A program made the translations under genes and the position numbers. A DNA stretch of 64,000 bases from JAAZPT01 sp034180455. GTDB lineage: Bacteria; Bacillota; Clostridia; Christensenellales; Aristaeellaceae. Below, piece by piece: positions 8,789 to 16,854 of this stretch (within the stretch, counting starts at the first letter, position 1; every line of letters starts with the position of its first letter). Below the pieces are notes generated by a model, which was given only the letters and a program-made list of their open reading frames with translations, did no database searches and was not told where the DNA came from. The DNA lies in assembly GCA_034180455.1 (NCBI GenBank), contig JAXFOG010000021.1, positions 190,530 through 254,529 on the forward strand, in the 5' to 3' direction.

Positions 8789-10548
8789 TGCTCGGCTCCT
8801 AACTTATATACTCCTATGTTGGATATACTATCATAAAGTTTAAATTTTCCAGAAATACCTTTTTGTGCAAGTAGCTTTTCCAAATAATCCCTGCTCCATG
8901 GATTATCTTTAACATCAACAAAGTACACATTGTCTTTGGTAAACTCGCTTATATCGTATTGCTCAAGTCCTGCCTTTGCCATCTGCTTTATATGCGAGGA
9001 TGAATGCACAAATGTACCACCCCAAGGAAATAGATTATATATGCTTTCTTTGGAAGGATTCATTCTGCTATCGGCAGTATAATTTGACCCATACACATAT
9101 ATGTTCTCTCTATTTGCTATTGCATAGCTTTCTATGGCAGTTTTGTTATTGTTCCATCTACGTGCATTTTCTGCAAAGTCTACAATATGGGATGAAGAAT
9201 TTATTCCAAACACCATAATTGCAGCAGAAAATATCGCGACTAGCGTTGTCTTTACTTTTTTATCTTTTATCTCAAATATTGAACTTACAAGCAATAGCAA
9301 TATTAAAAATATATATTTTTGAAAAATGAACAGAGCAAGCGCTATGCAAACTACTACTATTTCAAAATATTTATTGAGCTTTGCTTGATCTATTTTCAGA
9401 TTTTCAAAGCTGATAAATTGCAACATACAAAGTGGCAATACTACGCAAAGTACCGATCTTGGTAGCATTCTATGCAGAAGTGCTAAATACAAAAGCAACA
9501 GAAGGGCTACTATATACACTATGATATATAACACTTGTTTTTTTGACTTGCGCATAGCATAGATGAGATATATGGCTGGCAATCCAGCGAGAATAAGTGT
9601 CATAAGCATTCCTGGAGCACCAAGCATACTATATTTTATATAATCAATAAAATTAGCTAAAGAGAGGTTTTGCAAGGATGACTTATATTTTTTCAAAATA
9701 TTTAGACTATCCAAAGTAATTCTATCATCCATAGAAAAATAATTATCAGTATTTAAAAAATAGAGTTCTTCATTCCAGTTAATTGATTTTAGTATTTCAT
9801 TTTTGTTCTGCTCAAATTCCTTTGATTTTGGAAAATCACAATTTACAGCCTGACCATGTCTAAATTCTGCATAGTCTTTAGGTTCTATTTTTGCCTTGAT
9901 AGCTTCATCACTAGCATATACGAGCAATACTGCCAAAGTAACCATCAAAACTCTTAAAAAGACTTTTTTTACTAGCTTTAATATATTGAAATTTTGTTTG
10001 TACTCCATAATAGCTAGAGTCGCCACCCAAAATATGCAAGCCAAAAATCCACTCTCATAGCGTATTGCAGTAGCCAAAAGCAAAGCAAATACCGATAGGG
10101 CAAATTTATTCTTATATAGCAAGTATATTGCTACCACGCCCATAAGTGTTGCGGCAACTGTAAATGTACATTCGCATATTACATAGGCTGATAAAAAAAC
10201 ATTTAAAACAACAGAAAATATCTTAATAAATATATTTGCCTTGCTTTTTAAAAAGCTGTATAGGGCATCATATATGGCTATCTCGCCAAGTAGGATGCAT
10301 ATAATTATTAAAGCTGGATACCATGGCAAATATGCTATTTTGTAAAGGCTAGATAGTATAACGCCTAAAAATATATGAAAATAGCTTGTACAAGCATAAG
10401 GCTCACCCGTCATTCTGCCAGATAGCGCATCCATTATGAAAACGTCATCATTGGTTCCAAACTGCAAAAATCCAAAAATCAATGACGCTATCAGTATGTA
10501 TAGGGGTGTAAGTATAAATATAAGCCTTTTTGTATCAAGCTTTTTCAT
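8785..10548 (-). CDS. Polytopic membrane protein, paralogue of the downstream gene
   Basis: 587 residues from ATG 10548, 11 bases after mnmG, with GGAGAG as ribosome site. Organisation is the same as the downstream gene: anchor, acidic loop (FGTNDDVFIMDALSGR), a string of hydrophobic helices, and a soluble tail containing IYVYGSNYTADSRMN and FPWGGTFVHSSSHIKQM. The NDD after the first membrane helix is where GT-C enzymes keep their catalytic acid, so a lipid-linked sugar transferase is plausible but unproven. Conservation of the outer loop between the two copies indicates a shared substrate feature (inference). Confidence 0.75.
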   Translation of the reverse strand: MKKLDTKRLIFILTPLYILIASLIFGFLQFGTNDDVFIMDALSGRMTGEPYACTSYFHIFLGVILSSLYKIAYLPWYPALIIICILLGEIAIYDALYSFLKSKANIFIKIFSVVLNVFLSAYVICECTFTVAATLMGVVAIYLLYKNKFALSVFALLLATAIRYESGFLACIFWVATLAIMEYKQNFNILKLVKKVFLRVLMVTLAVLLVYASDEAIKAKIEPKDYAEFRHGQAVNCDFPKSKEFEQNKNEILKSINWNEELYFLNTDNYFSMDDRITLDSLNILKKYKSSLQNLSLANFIDYIKYSMLGAPGMLMTLILAGLPAIYLIYAMRKSKKQVLYIIVYIVALLLLLYLALLHRMLPRSVLCVVLPLCMLQFISFENLKIDQAKLNKYFEIVVVCIALALFIFQKYIFLILLLLVSSIFEIKDKKVKTTLVAIFSAAIMVFGINSSSHIVDFAENARRWNNNKTAIESYAIANRENIYVYGSNYTADSRMNPSKESIYNLFPWGGTFVHSSSHIKQMAKAGLEQYDISEFTKDNVYFVDVKDNPWSRDYLEKLLAQKGISGKFKLYDSISNIGVYKLGAEQ

Positions 10549-10559
10549 CTGGACTCTCC

Positions 10560-12386
10560 TTATTTACGCTTTAGCCACACCATAAGCACTGCTATATCGG
10601 CAGGACTTACTCCACTTATGCGGCTTGCCTGACCCAGAGAGTATGGCTTTAGGTTGCTTAGCTTTTGCCTTGCCTCCAATCTTAATCCGTCTATATGCAT
10701 ATAGTCTATATCGGGAGAAAGCTTTTTTTGCTCCATATCGCTCATGCGCTCTATCTGCTCTCTTTCACGCTTTAGATAGCCTTCATAGCGAATATTAAGC
10801 AGTACCTGTTCTTTTGCTCCCTCGCTAAACTTATCAAAATCAGGTATCTGGCTTGCTACTGCCTCATAAGGCACGTCGCTTCTTCTAAGCAGAGCAGCTG
10901 GCTTATAGCTTGGCGTATTTGGAGTGTTTTCATCCCCTGGCATCTTTACACGAGAGGAATCTAGCAAGCTATTTAGCTCGTCTATTTCTTTTAGTTTCTT
11001 ATCAAGCCTTCTCATGCGCTCCTCGCTTGCAAGACCTATTTTATAGCCACGCTCTGTAAGGCGAATATCTGCATTGTCTTGCCTTAGAGATAGCCTATGT
11101 TCTACCCTACCCGTCATCATGCGATATGGTTCATTTGTGCCCTTTGTAGTAAGGTCATCTATAAGCACGCCAATATACGAGCTATCCCTTGTAAGCACAA
11201 ACGGCTCTTGTTCTTTAACATATAGAGCAGCATTTATGCCAGCGATAAGTCCTTGCGCTGCAGCCTCTTCATAGCCACTGCTACCATTAAGCTGGCCTGC
11301 AGTGTATAAGCCATCTAGTCTAGAGTATCCAAGGCTCATATTAAGGTCAAGTGGATCTATGCAATCGTACTCTATGGCATAGGCTGGCCTTGTGATAACA
11401 GCATGCCTTAGCCCTGGCACAGTATGATACATCTCACGCTGCACCCACTCTGGCAAGCTTGACGAAAATCCTTGTGCATACCATTCGGGATAGTCTATTC
11501 CCTCTGGCTCCATAAATAGCTGATGTCTATCCTTATCTGCAAAGCGAACTATCTTATCTTCTATGCTTGGGCAATAGCGTGTGCCGGTTGCGTGAATAAG
11601 TCCACTATACATTGGACTTAGGTGTATATTGTCTAGTATTATCTTATGCGTCTGCTCATTTGTATATGTAAGATAGCACATAGCCTTGTTTTCTGGCTTT
11701 TTATCTGTCATAAATGAGAAAGGAACAGTATCCTTATCGCCCTCTTGAGGCTGCATCTCATCAAAGTCCATACTACGCGCATCAAGTCTTGCTGGTGTAC
11801 CAGTTTTAAATCTTCTTACTCCAAAACCTAGGTCTATAAGGTTTTTTGTGAGTGCCTTAGAATTTTCTAGGCCCTGGGGGCCACATTCTCTAGCATAGCT
11901 ACCTATAAGCACACGGCTGTTAAGATATACTCCACTGCAAATTACTGCTGCTCTACATTCCACAACATCGCCAGAGGCTACTTTTACTCCACAGACCTTG
12001 CCATTTTTAGTAAGTATCTCTGCAGCTTCTGCCTGCCAAATGCTTAAGTTTTCCGTAGCAAATAGCAGATTTAGCATAGTATGCTGATACATGCGCTTAT
12101 CTTCCTGTGCTCTAAGGCTATGTACTGCTGGGCCCTTTCCTGAATTTAGCATACGGCTCTGTATACTAACTGCATCGGCAGATAGACCCATCTGTCCACC
12201 TAGAGCGTCTATCTCTCGCACCAGATGTCCCTTGCCTGTGCCACCTATTGATGGATTGCATGGCATAAGCGCTATTCCGTCTATGCTAAGAGTAAGCAAA
12301 AGTGTATTTAGTCCAAGTCTAGCACTAGCTAGAGCAGCCTCCACTCCAGCATGGCCTCCACCTATTATAACTATATCGTATCGCAT
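10560..12386 (-). CDS. mnmG: tRNA U34 carboxymethylaminomethyl synthase subunit MnmG (GidA)
   Basis: 608 residues. With MnmE and FAD/methylene-THF it installs the cmnm5 group on U34 of certain tRNAs. The FAD motif IIGGGHAGVEAALASARLG is at the N-terminus, NPSIGGTGKGHLVREIDALG follows, and the C-terminal helical domain (SNLKPYSLGQASRISGVSPADI) is complete. Start ATG 12386 lies one base after the ttcA stop and matches the usual MRYDIVIIGGG beginning. Its place in an operon with sugar transferases, rather than beside mnmE or rsmG, is unusual. No mnmE is in the window. Confidence 0.97.
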   Translation of the reverse strand: MRYDIVIIGGGHAGVEAALASARLGLNTLLLTLSIDGIALMPCNPSIGGTGKGHLVREIDALGGQMGLSADAVSIQSRMLNSGKGPAVHSLRAQEDKRMYQHTMLNLLFATENLSIWQAEAAEILTKNGKVCGVKVASGDVVECRAAVICSGVYLNSRVLIGSYARECGPQGLENSKALTKNLIDLGFGVRRFKTGTPARLDARSMDFDEMQPQEGDKDTVPFSFMTDKKPENKAMCYLTYTNEQTHKIILDNIHLSPMYSGLIHATGTRYCPSIEDKIVRFADKDRHQLFMEPEGIDYPEWYAQGFSSSLPEWVQREMYHTVPGLRHAVITRPAYAIEYDCIDPLDLNMSLGYSRLDGLYTAGQLNGSSGYEEAAAQGLIAGINAALYVKEQEPFVLTRDSSYIGVLIDDLTTKGTNEPYRMMTGRVEHRLSLRQDNADIRLTERGYKIGLASEERMRRLDKKLKEIDELNSLLDSSRVKMPGDENTPNTPSYKPAALLRRSDVPYEAVASQIPDFDKFSEGAKEQVLLNIRYEGYLKREREQIERMSDMEQKKLSPDIDYMHIDGLRLEARQKLSNLKPYSLGQASRISGVSPADIAVLMVWLKRK

Positions 12387-12387
12387 A

Positions 12388-13101
12388 TTATTTTTCCCAC
12401 AGACCTCCGGTTTCGTAGCTTTGCAGAGCATGCAATACTCTGTCTTGAATTTTTGGATAGCTACGGCTTAATTCTTTCATAAGATTTTTTGTGCTTTCCC
12501 TAGATGTATGTCCATCTATCGGACAGCTATTCTTTATTACTGGCATATTTAAGGCGTCTTTTAAATAGATTATATGGCTCTCTGGTAGGTATATCAGTGG
12601 CCTTATTACTGTGATACCACTCCTACTCATATAGCTTTTGGGGGCAAAGGTATGCAGTCTACCCTCATATATAAGGCTCATAAAGAAGGTTTCCACAACA
12701 TCGTCCCTATGATGACCAAGCGCTATCTTGTTGCATCCTGCAGCTTTAGCCATATTGCAGAGTATTCCCCTTCTCATCTTGGAGCAGAGTGAACAGGGGT
12801 TCTTTTCATTTCTGGTCTTGAATATTATATCGTACATCTCTGTTTCTTGCACAGTGTATGGTACATTACATTCTCGGCACAGCTCTGCCAAAGGCTCGGT
12901 ATTAAATTCTCCATAGCCATATTTTACTGTAAAGGCTTGAATTTCAAAGTTTTTGCGACTGAATATCTTGTACTTGCTAAGTGCATGCACAAGCAATATG
13001 CTATCTTTTCCACCAGAAAGCCCTATCGCTATCTTGTCGCCATCTTCTATAAGGTTGAAGTCATTATCTGCCTTGCGTATGCAGCCTAGTGTTTTTTTCA
13101 T
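12388..13101 (-). CDS. ttcA: TtcA-family tRNA 2-thiocytidine synthase
   Basis: 237 residues. An ATP-dependent PP-loop enzyme predicted to thiolate C32 of tRNA through a [4Fe-4S] cluster. The PP-loop SGGKDS is at residues 29-34. The likely cluster cysteines are C103 and C106 (NPCSLC) and C193 (NSCPIDG), matching the TtcA pattern, and LGHHRDD is also typical. The ATG at 13101 overlaps the acyltransferase stop (ATGA), and mnmG follows after one base, so two tRNA-modification enzymes are translationally coupled. TilS is excluded by the cysteine pattern and short C-terminus. Confidence 0.92.
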   Translation of the reverse strand: MKKTLGCIRKADNDFNLIEDGDKIAIGLSGGKDSILLVHALSKYKIFSRKNFEIQAFTVKYGYGEFNTEPLAELCRECNVPYTVQETEMYDIIFKTRNEKNPCSLCSKMRRGILCNMAKAAGCNKIALGHHRDDVVETFFMSLIYEGRLHTFAPKSYMSRSGITVIRPLIYLPESHIIYLKDALNMPVIKNSCPIDGHTSRESTKNLMKELSRSYPKIQDRVLHALQSYETGGLWEK

Positions 13102-14258
13102 TCACTTTCCTCGCTTGTTGTATCAGTTTTATTGCCCAAATAAGGCTGAATTAGCCTTATCACATATTTTGTGATTACTGCTAAAAGCGTGCTTGATACA
13201 AAGATAATTGCAGAATATAGCATAATGTTTAAGGGTGTAATAGCTTTGGTGCTAAACAAGAATATTTTATCTAATAGCTTCATTACGGGCCAGTGATATA
13301 GATATATATAAAGTGCAGCGTTTCCACATATCTTATGTACTTCGCTTGAGAAAGTATAGCTATACACAAGGGTATATACTAATAGGCTATTTGCAATTAT
13401 AAATATAGAAAAATAATCACTGTAACCCAGATTGCCATTGTCTTTTACCAAGTTTGTTTGAATAATTGTGCTGATTATTATAAGCACAAAGGCATATATC
13501 TTTACCCTTTGCAATCTAAATGAATCATGGCTTATCATAAAGTCCACCATAAAGCGTCCAAGCAAAAGATAAAATATTACTCTGTATGCTAGAGCTGCTG
13601 CCATGTCTTGAGTAAATATATTAAAAAAGCTGAAGCTTCCAATAAGGCTCAAGTTGTAGCATAGCGCATATATAAGGCCAGCTATTATTCCAAGATGCAA
13701 TAGCTTTTTTTCGTTTGCTATACGATAGAGTATAGGCTGTATAAGGTATATGCCTGCAAGCATAAGCAGGTACCAGCGATAGCTTTTTGCATCAAATATA
13801 GCATTTACTATGCCTTTGTCTTCGCAAATAGCAAAATCCACAACTGAGAAAAATAAATAAATGCTTAAAAGGCACAGTATCATGCTTAAAGGCTTTTTTG
13901 CAATAATATAGTAGTATGCAAAAAATACAGATACACCAATGCCTATCCAGCGCTTATATGTAAAAGGATAAAGCATATATGGTATTATTACATAGCCTCC
14001 TGCACAAATATATTCCACCACGCCAAATATAAAATATGTAGCAAGCATAAGCAATATACGGCTTATCTGCTTTTGGCGAGTATATGGCTTTTTAAATATA
14101 AGGCTACCTGTTACTAGCAAGAAAAGTGGCACTGCTATACTAGATAGCTGATTTATAGTTGCATGCAAAGCATATGTGCTTCCTTGCACATTTAATATTA
14201 TCACTAAGAACGCAGCAAATAATCTTAGTCTGTCTAGATAGTTTCGTCTAACAGACAT
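13098..14258 (-). CDS. Acyltransferase-3 family membrane protein, motif His replaced by Asn
   Basis: 386 residues with about ten transmembrane helices. It belongs to the AT3 family that O-acetylates surface glycans. ATG 14258 has GGAGG at good spacing and overlaps the glycosyltransferase end by 25 bases. The first-helix motif of the family is R-x10-H. Here R12 is present but position 23 is Asn (RLRLFAAFLVIILNVQGS; codon AAT). The later VPLFLLVTGSLIF and YLYHWPVMKL blocks are normal. If the histidine is essential, as in studied homologues, activity may be lost or altered. Confidence 0.85.
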   Translation of the reverse strand: MSVRRNYLDRLRLFAAFLVIILNVQGSTYALHATINQLSSIAVPLFLLVTGSLIFKKPYTRQKQISRILLMLATYFIFGVVEYICAGGYVIIPYMLYPFTYKRWIGIGVSVFFAYYYIIAKKPLSMILCLLSIYLFFSVVDFAICEDKGIVNAIFDAKSYRWYLLMLAGIYLIQPILYRIANEKKLLHLGIIAGLIYALCYNLSLIGSFSFFNIFTQDMAAALAYRVIFYLLLGRFMVDFMISHDSFRLQRVKIYAFVLIIISTIIQTNLVKDNGNLGYSDYFSIFIIANSLLVYTLVYSYTFSSEVHKICGNAALYIYLYHWPVMKLLDKIFLFSTKAITPLNIMLYSAIIFVSSTLLAVITKYVIRLIQPYLGNKTDTTSEESE

Positions 14259-15415
14259 TGGTATTCCTCCATATATCTATCGCACATGGTTTTGTTCGAA
14301 AATTTTTGAGCATAATCTCTAAGCGCAAACCTATCTATATGCTCGCGGCGAACTATAAGACGAATAATCTCATCTTCATCATCAAAGTTGGCAAAGCTCA
14401 CAAAGGGCGTATCGTACACAGTTTCTGGAGCGCCACAGCTATAACTAATAGCCTGAGTGCCACAAGCAAGGCTCTGCGCAAGGGTGAGTGAAAAGCTCTC
14501 AAAACGGCTAAGCAGCAAGAAAAAGTTTGCACTTGCCATATATTCTGCTACAATTTCGGGGCGAGTTACCCCTCCAATGCAGTACACATTATTTGCAATA
14601 TGCATATCGCCCTTGTAGTCTTTTGCCAAAATTACAAAGCTAATATTGGGTAGCCTTTTGGCAATAGCGAGCAATCTTTTTACACCTTTGTTTTCATCAG
14701 AAAACTTTGGTGTCATAAATAAGCCTACATCGCCCTCTGTACCCAATTTTTGATATATATCGCTAGGCTCAGACACAAAAAATGCGTCATCTATGCCATT
14801 TGAAATTATGCTTAAAGCTTTATCCTGCACTATTGAGCCACGCATTTTATTTGCAAGCCAAGGGCTCGGCGTAATTATTTTGAAATTTATATCCTTATAT
14901 AGCTCGCGCTTTTTACTAAGCATGTAGCTGGATCTATCAAAAAACAAGGTCTTGGGATAGGCATTGAGCCTTGGGCAAGAGCCACATGAGGCCTTGTATC
15001 TTTCGCAATTTTCTGCCATGCCACATCTGCCTGTATAGGCTATCTCGCAGTGCATTGTCCAGATGACCTTTATATTTTCTTTCTTTAAGAATTTAAAAAA
15101 CATCTTGGAATTAAGAAAATAGGAATGTAGCTCGTGCATATTTATTATATCCGGCTTAAATTCCTTTATCTTGTTTATTAGTCGCATTGTGGAGATTGGC
15201 GAAAAGCAATCTGTGTAACCTGTAACTCTTGTAAGCAATGCATGCAAATGAGTTTCGGCATCAATAGCGAATTTGTAGGCACCATATTGGCTTTCGCCTC
15301 TTGCATAGCAAACAATGGCATCATTGCCACGCTCTATCAAGCTTTTGTAAAGCGTACTTACAATATTGCCAGTGCTGCTTTCCTCGGCGTTTACATCTAT
15401 CAGCAGTACTCTCAT
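14234..15415 (-). CDS. Family 4 glycosyltransferase
   Basis: 393 residues, a retaining GT-B fold enzyme likely to add a sugar to an envelope polysaccharide on the cytoplasmic side. N-terminal MRVLLIDVNAEESSTGNIV and WTMHCEIAYTGRCGMAENC resemble WcaC-like colanic-acid transferases. The Cys-rich segment (C-x6-C-x2-C with CGSCPRL) is typical of that group. The GT4 donor-binding region is FFLLLSRFESFSLTLAQSLA, containing the expected acidic residue pattern. Start ATG overlaps the amidotransferase stop by one base (TAATG), showing coupling. Donor and acceptor are not deducible. Confidence 0.88.
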   Translation of the reverse strand: MRVLLIDVNAEESSTGNIVSTLYKSLIERGNDAIVCYARGESQYGAYKFAIDAETHLHALLTRVTGYTDCFSPISTMRLINKIKEFKPDIINMHELHSYFLNSKMFFKFLKKENIKVIWTMHCEIAYTGRCGMAENCERYKASCGSCPRLNAYPKTLFFDRSSYMLSKKRELYKDINFKIITPSPWLANKMRGSIVQDKALSIISNGIDDAFFVSEPSDIYQKLGTEGDVGLFMTPKFSDENKGVKRLLAIAKRLPNISFVILAKDYKGDMHIANNVYCIGGVTRPEIVAEYMASANFFLLLSRFESFSLTLAQSLACGTQAISYSCGAPETVYDTPFVSFANFDDEDEIIRLIVRREHIDRFALRDYAQKFSNKTMCDRYMEEYQCLLDETI

Positions 15416-16548
15416 TATCTGTATTGCATTCTCTCTATTCCAAATATTCTTGCTACTTTAATAGCAAGGTTTATCAGTCCAAAGCTATTTTTGTAGTCCT
15501 TATAGCTCTTGTTGGGTAAGTTCATAAGCTCCATAAATTCATCTGTGCTTATACCCATATTATCGGCTATATATTTCATATCCTGCATTGCAGTTTCCTC
15601 GCTATAAGGAGGCTGCGCAAGCTCTTGTAGTGCCTCATCTCGTGTCTTTTGCCCTGTGAGTATAAGGCTTGAAAAATGAGCCTTGCGCTTGTCGTAGCCA
15701 AATTTATTTATTAGCCACCAACCCTCATAGAATCTGGTGAATATGCTCTCGAAGTGCTTATTTTGGTATGGTTCCCAATCAAACTCAGCCTTTAGCAATT
15801 CCAAAGCGTCCTTCTTGGTGTAGGGTATCATATTAAGTGGCTTTATTATCCTCATACCCTTAAAATATCTATAATACAGTCTATGCTTGAACATAGAGCA
15901 TTGAGGTAGCTTGTTCATAGGCTTTGTGCCAAAGCGTTTGTGTATATCCTTTATCATGCGCAAGTCGTTCCAATATACCCACTCGTTTGGCTCTCTCACA
16001 CATTCAGTTGAATAGTTGCCACCTGTAAGCACATATTTTATTCCATGCTTTACAGCAGTATTATATAGGCTTGCAAAAATTACATGGTCTTGGGGAGTGT
16101 CCTGATAGGGTACTGAGCTCTTAAAATATGCAAGCTGCAAATCCATCATCTGCTCGTGGTCTATTTTTACATCCACCACGCTATCGCGCACTCCAAGCCT
16201 ATCTATGATGTTATTAGTGTTTTTTTCTGCTACGGGCAGATTCCAACCTGTATCAACGCAAATAAATAAAGGCCTAAGTCCAAGCTTTCTTACAGCATAG
16301 TAGGCAAGATAGCTTGAATCCATTCCTCCACTAAGACCGATTATGCAGTCATATTTTTTGCCCTGCCCATACTTTTTTATATCTGCGCAAATTGCATCTA
16401 GGTGCTCTTTGCCACGCTCATCAGTGTGCCAATGTGGCAGAATATTTTCATCAAAGTTGTGGCAATGGTCGCATACGCCATCTTTATCAAATACTATCTT
16501 GCTGTCTGTGGTATCCATCACGCAGCGTGCGCAGATTTTTCTTTCCAT
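15415..16548 (-). CDS. N-acetyl sugar amidotransferase (WbpG/PseA-like)
   Basis: 377 residues. Family members convert an acetamido sugar into an acetamidino sugar using ammonia supplied by a HisH/HisF-like pair. Two CxxC pairs (C6/C9 and C26/C29) form a probable zinc site, and the PP-loop SGGMDS at 73-78 is the ATP pyrophosphatase signature. GGNYSTECVREP and EPYQNKHFESIFTRF are family-like. Start ATG 16548 is preferred over 16563 because AAGGG sits seven bases before it. It is the first gene after the divergent promoter. No hisH or hisF homologue lies in the window. Confidence 0.88.
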   Translation of the reverse strand: MERKICARCVMDTTDSKIVFDKDGVCDHCHNFDENILPHWHTDERGKEHLDAICADIKKYGQGKKYDCIIGLSGGMDSSYLAYYAVRKLGLRPLFICVDTGWNLPVAEKNTNNIIDRLGVRDSVVDVKIDHEQMMDLQLAYFKSSVPYQDTPQDHVIFASLYNTAVKHGIKYVLTGGNYSTECVREPNEWVYWNDLRMIKDIHKRFGTKPMNKLPQCSMFKHRLYYRYFKGMRIIKPLNMIPYTKKDALELLKAEFDWEPYQNKHFESIFTRFYEGWWLINKFGYDKRKAHFSSLILTGQKTRDEALQELAQPPYSEETAMQDMKYIADNMGISTDEFMELMNLPNKSYKDYKNSFGLINLAIKVARIFGIERMQYR

Positions 16549-16577
16549 AAATACACCCTTCATTTAAGTATAAGCAC

Positions 16578-16606
16578 ATTATAATTTTGATATTATTGTT
16601 TGTCAA
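16578..16606 (-). promoter_or_regulatory. Minus-strand promoter of the polysaccharide/tRNA operon
   Basis: On the minus strand, TTGACA (16606-16601), 17-base spacer, TATAAT (16583-16578): a perfect sigma-A promoter about 30 bases before the amidotransferase start. It lies in the leftmost copy of the 91-bp repeat; copies 2 and 3 have TTTTAT at the equivalent -10. Confidence 0.85.
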
Positions 16607-16811
16607 ATAAGGCTTTCTACATGATAATATTACTAATAAAACATAAATTTAAATGTGGCGGAATGCACATAAAAACTTTGATATTATTGTTTGTCAAATA
16701 AGGCTTTTTACATGCTAATATCATTAATAAAACATAAATTTAAAGATGGCGGAATGCCCATAAAAATTTTGATATTATTGTTTGTCAAATAAGGCTTTCT
16801 ACATTATAATA
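16585..16811. repeat. 91-bp tandem repeat, about 2.5 copies, carrying back-to-back promoters
   Basis: Copies begin near 16585, 16676 and 16767; the shared block GATATTATTGTTTGTCAAAT starts at 16589, 16680 and 16771, a constant 91-base period. The third copy is cut after about 45 bases. The core TTTGTCAAA is nearly palindromic, so it gives TTGTCA on the plus strand and TTGACA on the minus strand. Only the outermost copies keep a perfect -10: TATAAT leftward in copy 1 and TATAAT rightward in copy 3. Copies 1 and 2 have GATAAT and GCTAAT rightward. No ORF is present in this 300-base gap. Confidence 0.85.
16782..16810 (+). promoter_or_regulatory. Plus-strand promoter of the glycosyltransferase pair
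   Basis: TTGTCA (16782-16787), 17-base spacer, TATAAT (16805-16810), about 45 bases before the ATG at 16855. The -35 overlaps the minus-strand -35 of the same repeat copy. Confidence 0.8.
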
Positions 16812-16854
16812 TCCATATAATAAAGATATTAAAAAACAATTTTTGAGGTAGCAA

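Noticed and set aside
16578..16811. CRISPR array
   Set aside because: The 91-base repeats have no separate spacers and no cas genes; the pattern is a tandem duplication of a promoter region.
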